From Selaginella moellendorffii (lineage: Eukaryota; Streptophyta; Lycopodiopsida; Selaginellales; Selaginellaceae), in assembly GCF_000143415.4 (NCBI RefSeq), contig NW_003314336.1:800354-864353 (forward strand): a DNA stretch of 64,000 bases, written 5' to 3'. A program made the position numbers and the translations under genes. This document shows, piece by piece, positions 59,653 through 64,000 of this stretch. The notes beneath the pieces were generated by a model that saw only the letters and a list, made by a program, of their open reading frames with translations, was not told where the DNA came from and did not search any database. Each line of letters opens with the position of its first letter. The stretch's first letter is position 1.

Positions 59653-61389
59653 ATGGGAGGAGGTGTGGCCATGGCCGCCGTCTTCAATGTGGTCCAGGTG
59701 GAGCGAGTGCCCGGCCCCTGGGACGTCTCCTCCTCTTCCTCCTCCTCCTCAGGCTCCTCCTCGCGCACGACTGTGCGCTTGGGACTCCCCAGCAAGGGAC
59801 GAATGGCCGAAGGGACCCTCAATCTCCTCAAAGTCTCTCAAGTTTTCTTCTAAGTTTCTTGGCTCTAATGTGGCTTGTGTTCTTCCGTGTGTCTAGGAAT
59901 GCCACCTCTCCGTGTGTAAGCCCAATCCTCGCCAGTACGTGGCCGACATCACCGAGGTATGTACGATCCTGTGATTTTGCAAATCTCACTCGTGCGTGCG
60001 GTCGTTCGTGATCCAGCTCCAAAATCTGGAAGTGTGGTTCCAGAGGGAATCGGATGTGGTGAGGAAGATGCTGGCCGGCGACATTGATCTGGGAATCGTG
60101 GGCTACGACGTGGTTGCGGAGCACGGCCAGGTGAGTGTCGCTCGCTCGTTCGCTCGCTCGCAAGTCTTTAGCGCCTTTCTCTTTCTCTGGCCAGGACAAC
60201 GAGGACTTGGTTGTCGTCCACGACCAGCTTGGGTTCGGCGAGTGCCATCTCGGCCTCGGCGTAAGTTCCTGGTTGTTTTTTCCATCCATCAAGTGGCTGA
60301 TTATCTTGCTGTGCTGTGTAGATTCCCAAGTATGGCATCTTTGAGAACGTTTCCTCCGTCTCAGACTTGGCTGCCATGCCGCAGTGGACGTCAAGCCGTC
60401 CGTTGCGAATAGTGACTGGCTTCACTTACGTAAGACGATGAGTTTCTCGCTGAATAGCAAAGAAGAAATTCCCTTTTTGCAGCTCGCTAGTCGCTTATTG
60501 AAAGCCAAGGGACTGGAGCACATCCAGCTCTCCACTGCGGATGGCGCATTAGAAGCGGCACCGGCTGTAAGAAGATTTCGGAGCACGTCCACCAGTTGAA
60601 GCTTTGCGCGCTTCCTTCTAACACAAAAACCGTCGTTTGTCTCGTCAGATGGGAACGGCTGATGCGATCCTGGACCTTGTCAGCAGCGGGACGACGCTGC
60701 GAGAGAACAACCTCAAGGAAATCGAGGGTGGAACGCTCATCAAAAGCCAGGTTCCATGTTTGCTTTCAAACCAGTCTCGTCTCCACGCTCGAGTTTTGTC
60801 CAGGGCGTGCTGGTTGCGAGCAAGCGAGCGTTGCTCAAGCGCAAGGGTGCCCTGGACGTGACGCGGGAGATGCTGGAGCGCTTGGAAGCTCACCTGCGAG
60901 CCAAGAGTCAGTTCCTGGTAACTCTTTCGCTTTGAATCGCATTTCATGTCTTGGGTTTCCTTATGACGAACGACGTAGCTGACTGGAAACATGCGTGGGG
61001 AGTCGCAAGAGCATGTTGCCGAGCTTGTCCTTCGGCACACACGCCTCTCGGGCCTCCAGGTAAAAGAGTAAAAACACTTTTTTTCGCATGATTTCCTTTC
61101 ACTTTTCTTTCAGGGGCCTACGATCAGTCCGGTGTATAGCCTTCCAGATGCTGGTGATGGTGTCAAGGTGCAGTACTACGCGGTGGCAATCTGTGTGCAC
61201 AAGAGGCAACTCTACGATGCGGTGAACGAGCTGAGAAAGGTAAAAGCTCAAAGCATACAGAACCAGTGTCTCTGAGCTTTCTTGGTGTTGCAGATCTGCG
61301 GCAGCGGCGTCCTTGTTTCGCCCCTCACGTACATCTTCGACGAGGAGCCTCCCAGATGGCGGCAGCTGCTCGCCACCCTGCAAGAGTGA
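59653..61389 (+). CDS. HISN1: ATP phosphoribosyltransferase (histidine step 1)
   Basis: Catalyses ATP + PRPP to phosphoribosyl-ATP in plastids, the first and feedback-controlled step of histidine synthesis. [20 protein letters not shown] and a Ser run form the leader. The catalytic part has [60 protein letters not shown] and [20 protein letters not shown] (the PRPP-binding region). The C-terminal regulatory domain is [20 protein letters not shown], then [20 protein letters not shown], ending LLATLQE-stop. Presence of this domain makes it the long, His-inhibited HisG form. Nine or so exons are joined by introns of about 50-90 bp. The start could also be 59671. Confidence 0.94.
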
Positions 61390-61517
61390 CTCGAGAACAA
61401 GACATTATTTGTGCGCAATAAACGGTTGCGGGAAATAGATCCAAGGAATATGCGGCGCGGCCTTGTCATGGCATATTCCGTGTTCTTGTACGCTGGGATT
61501 CGCAGGGACAGGCGTGC

Positions 61518-63344
61518 GTGGCTGCCATGGACGACCGAGACGAGGAGCGAGGCATCACTTACGACGGGGACGAGTTCTTTGATCTGGACGGCTCCGGCAG
61601 CGATGACGACGGGCGAATTGTGATGCCCACAAGCGGGCAGGCCACCTTGACGCTGGGACGCGACAGGGTGCTGCACATATCCATCCCCAGGAAGCGGAGG
61701 CGGCCGCTGGAGATTGTCTTGGAAAGAGGATCGGGGTCACGCGATCAAACAATACCCGCGGCTGCGGAGATTGGTGTGGATCGACGAGATCACACGGTAC
61801 CCGAGCCTGAGGAGATTTGGGTGGATCAACAGGAGCACGAGTCTTCTTCTGATTCTTCCGACAGTGACCCGCGCGGAGTTGACGATGACAAGGTCTGGAG
61901 TTTGCTTCCGCGGCCAGCACCCGCTATACGTTCGGAAGCAAAGATCGATCTTGCGCAGCAGTCCAAAGTCCGCCCCGTGGAGAATGCCGAAGGAGAAGAA
62001 GAGGAGGTTTATGATGCTTTGGAAGCGGAGGAGGTGGCGGCCGAGCCGAGCTCAAAGGTGGTGGGCTTTGCAGCACAAAGCGAGGACGATGACGAAAACG
62101 TTCAGGAGGTGGCGACTTCTCCAGCAGCAGCCGATGGTGATACTGTAAAGAACGAAAGTTCAAAGCTGGTGAGGTTTGTAGCAGCAGCAACTGAAACACT
62201 TGTATCGGATGATGATGGGGACGAGGACGAGTTTCAAGAGGCGAGCACAAGAACCTTGAGGTTTGCAGCGATAGAGAAACCCCTTGCAACATCGGCCAAG
62301 AGGGCAGTGAGATTCCACGCACCCGAATTCGACGAATCAGAAGAAGAAGAAGACGAAGAGAAAGAACAAGTGAAGCTGGTGAGGTTCGCCGACGCCGCAG
62401 CCACACCCAAGAAGAAGAAGTCGGTCCGTTTCGCCCGCGGCACCAGTGGCGGCAGCAGTCCCAGCAAGGCCAAGGTCCGGTTCGACGACGACGATGGCCC
62501 CGGCGAGAAGAAGAAGGCGTCGCTCGAGTCGCCAAAGGTGGTGAGGTTCCTGCTGCCCACAATCGACGCGGTGTCCGGCAAGCCGCGCATGCGCATCTTC
62601 CTGCCCGGCGTCCAGCGGGTGCGGCGCAACACCATCAAGCACAGCACCGTCCGAGTGTACCCAGACCCGCCACTGTGGCTGGTGCTCCGGCTCATGGAAA
62701 CGGAGCGCTTCCGCCACTTCTCGGGCCGCGGCCGCGGAAAGGCGTGCCACATTCTGGGCGTTGCCGGGACCATTGTCTCCGCGCTGGCGCTGCTCGTCTG
62801 CATGGTGCTGCTGGCGCTCTACTTTCACCTCCGCCCGCGCATCCCCCACCTCCGCATCGACGACTTCGACGTGTCCGTCATGTACGAGCTGCTGGACGAG
62901 GACACGCTGTTGATGCAGCAGGTGGAGGACCGCGGGAACTACTACTTCTACAAGGGCATCGTCTACGGCATGTTCATGGTGAGCTACCGCAACCTCAACA
63001 GCGCCGTCGACTTCTACAACTATTACGTGGAGAGCTCCGTCTTCTACCAGGGCCATTTCATGGGCAAGTCGCTCGTCCACAACTTCATGGTGCCGCGCAA
63101 GTCGACCATGCCGCTCCAGTTTGTGATCTACAACGAGCTGCTGGTGCCGCTGCAGGTGGGCTACACCATGCTCAAGCAGATTGCGACGCTGCGGGTGGAC
63201 TACGTGTGCGAGTTTATCATCAAGGCGCGGATGTCGACGCTAGGCAGCATCATCACGTCGCGCTTCTTCTGGCACCGGGTCCGCTGCTCCATCGAGATGA
63301 CCGACGAGAAGATCGACCGGCTGTGCAGGGACTACAACTACTGA
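61518..63344 (+). CDS. Membrane-anchored NHL/LEA_2-like protein with VRF-motif array
   Basis: Intronless, 608 residues. Residues 1-380 are a long acidic, low-complexity tail carrying eight short repeats: KVVGF 180-184, KLVRF 216-220, RTLRF 245-249, RAVRF 262-266, KLVRF 286-290, KSVRF 301-305, KVRF 319-322 and KVVRF 340-344. A single membrane helix (about 411-436, LGVAGTIVSALALLVCMVLL) follows LMETERFRHF. The C-terminal region starts HLRPRIPHLRIDDFDVS, continues FYNYYVESSVFYQGHFMGKS and ends CRDYNY-stop. One helix plus a roughly 170-residue beta-type domain resembles the NDR1/HIN1-like (LEA_2) proteins, although their cytosolic tails are usually short. The next gene is a paralogue. Function unknown; the domain assignment is moderate. 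Confidence 0.75.
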   Translation: MAAMDDRDEERGITYDGDEFFDLDGSGSDDDGRIVMPTSGQATLTLGRDRVLHISIPRKRRRPLEIVLERGSGSRDQTIPAAAEIGVDRRDHTVPEPEEIWVDQQEHESSSDSSDSDPRGVDDDKVWSLLPRPAPAIRSEAKIDLAQQSKVRPVENAEGEEEEVYDALEAEEVAAEPSSKVVGFAAQSEDDDENVQEVATSPAAADGDTVKNESSKLVRFVAAATETLVSDDDGDEDEFQEASTRTLRFAAIEKPLATSAKRAVRFHAPEFDESEEEEDEEKEQVKLVRFADAAATPKKKKSVRFARGTSGGSSPSKAKVRFDDDDGPGEKKKASLESPKVVRFLLPTIDAVSGKPRMRIFLPGVQRVRRNTIKHSTVRVYPDPPLWLVLRLMETERFRHFSGRGRGKACHILGVAGTIVSALALLVCMVLLALYFHLRPRIPHLRIDDFDVSVMYELLDEDTLLMQQVEDRGNYYFYKGIVYGMFMVSYRNLNSAVDFYNYYVESSVFYQGHFMGKSLVHNFMVPRKSTMPLQFVIYNELLVPLQVGYTMLKQIATLRVDYVCEFIIKARMSTLGSIITSRFFWHRVRCSIEMTDEKIDRLCRDYNY

Positions 63345-63439
63345 TGATGGAACCCGGTTGCGCTGGCGGTTGAACTTGTAGCTAGCCTACGTGGCATTTC
63401 CCATTCTTATAACCCGAGCTTCAGCTTCTCCGAAAACGT

Positions 63440-64000
63440 ATGGAGAAGACCACCACCACTCGGAGTGCCGCCGTCCTCATTGTCGATGGCCAGGACGAGA
63501 AAGCGGACAGCGCCTCCAAACTGGAGGAGCGTCGCGGTGCCATCAAAACAACAGCACCCCCGCCTCCAGCCCTGAAGAAGAAAGCAGCCTCGAGCTCGAA
63601 AGCGGTGGCAGTCCCCGCCACCCCTGCTAGTACTACCGGAGACAAGTCGGTAAGATTCGTTCTCACCGGCAAGGACGGCTCCACTCGAGTGATCCGGTTC
63701 CCGGGGGGCGTCCTCCGCAGCGTCAAGATCGGCAAGATCCCCGTGTATCCGCTGCCGGTGGTCCTGGGCCTCATGGAAACGCAGCGCTTCGCACACCTGA
63801 CCAGCGCCACCCGCCGCCGCGCCTGGAGCGCGCTCTCCTCGGCCCTTCTCGCCGTCTCGGCCCTGCTGCTCGCTGTCGCGCTCGCCATGCTGCTCGTCTA
63901 CCTCCACCTCCGCCCCCGGATCCCCCACCTCATGATCAAGGACTACAACATGGGCCTGGACGTGATCGCCATTGACTTGCATCGCAGCGGCCTCTACTTC
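63440..64000 (+). CDS. Second NHL/LEA_2-like paralogue, cut by window end
   Basis: Partial: 187 codons are visible and the frame is open at the end of the window. MEKTTTTRSAAVLIVDGQDE begins a shorter tail with a Lys/Ala/Pro-rich stretch. It has two of the same motifs, KSVRF and RVIRF, then KIPVYPLPVVLGLMETQRFA, a membrane helix near residues 131-155 and LHLRPRIPHLMIKDYNMGLD. LMET-(E/Q)-RF-x-H and HLRPRIPHL are shared with the upstream gene, 95 bp away, so this is a tandem duplication whose tails have diverged in length and motif number. Confidence 0.8.
   Translation, partial: MEKTTTTRSAAVLIVDGQDEKADSASKLEERRGAIKTTAPPPPALKKKAASSSKAVAVPATPASTTGDKSVRFVLTGKDGSTRVIRFPGGVLRSVKIGKIPVYPLPVVLGLMETQRFAHLTSATRRRAWSALSSALLAVSALLLAVALAMLLVYLHLRPRIPHLMIKDYNMGLDVIAIDLHRSGLYF

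Noticed and set aside
61555-63080. Long minus-strand frames opposite the NHL/LEA_2-like gene
   Set aside because: Shadow frames of a GC-rich, acidic low-complexity coding region; the plus strand has the membrane helix and the paralogue to support it.

Overview
The window is nuclear DNA from a land plant that still makes swimming sperm. It holds plant-only genes (a DWARF27-type isomerase, the plastid thioredoxin CITRX/TRX z, plastid KAS II, a tandem NHL/LEA_2-type pair) beside motile-cilium genes that flowering plants have lost (HYDIN, SPEF1/CLAMP, CFAP99). Nearly every intron I could place is about 35-60 bp and intergenic gaps are often under 60 bp. That combination best fits a lycophyte such as Selaginella; the species is an inference.

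Layout. Positions 1-6.7 kb are AT-rich, repeat-bearing DNA. They contain a minisatellite, a frameshifted RPA1 (replication protein A large subunit) remnant and a frameshifted Gly/Asn/Ser-rich protein remnant lying against a short telomere-type repeat. CFAP99 (+) follows at 6.8-9.3 kb. From 9.3 to 19.0 kb I see a graveyard: two 5S-rRNA-like segments 3.4 kb apart, microsatellites, and fragments of a phototropin-type kinase and of a PPR protein. From 19.0 to 35.4 kb the minus strand carries SPEF1 and then the very large HYDIN gene, whose last exon alone is 5.9 kb.

From 35.4 kb to the end the window is a dense run of housekeeping and organellar genes, mostly alternating in strand: ELP4 (+), a conserved plant protein of unknown function (-), NDUFA8 (-), D27-like (+), ARPC4 (-), KAS II (-), a CPYC glutaredoxin (-), kinesin-5 (+), CUL1 (-), COQ8-type ABC1 kinase (+), CITRX (-), HISN1 ATP phosphoribosyltransferase (+), and two tandem membrane-anchored NHL/LEA_2-like genes (+), the second cut by the window end. 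Start codons of divergent neighbours are 18, 40, 53, 212 and 309 bp apart; stop codons of convergent neighbours are 4, 36, 51 and 247 bp apart. Telo-box-like motifs (AAACCCTA) recur next to start codons.

Working together. HYDIN and SPEF1 both belong to the axoneme central apparatus and lie head to tail 130 bp apart, with CFAP99 about 10 kb away: a small flagellar neighbourhood. KAS II, the glutaredoxin, CITRX and HISN1 are plastid-targeted or plastid-pathway proteins; NDUFA8 and COQ8 are mitochondrial; kinesin-5, ARPC4 and CUL1 act in the spindle, actin nucleation and SCF ubiquitin ligases. The most novel-looking item is a run of eight VRF-type motifs, seven fitting the PP1-docking RVxF pattern, in the cytosolic tail of the first membrane protein at 61.5-63.3 kb.
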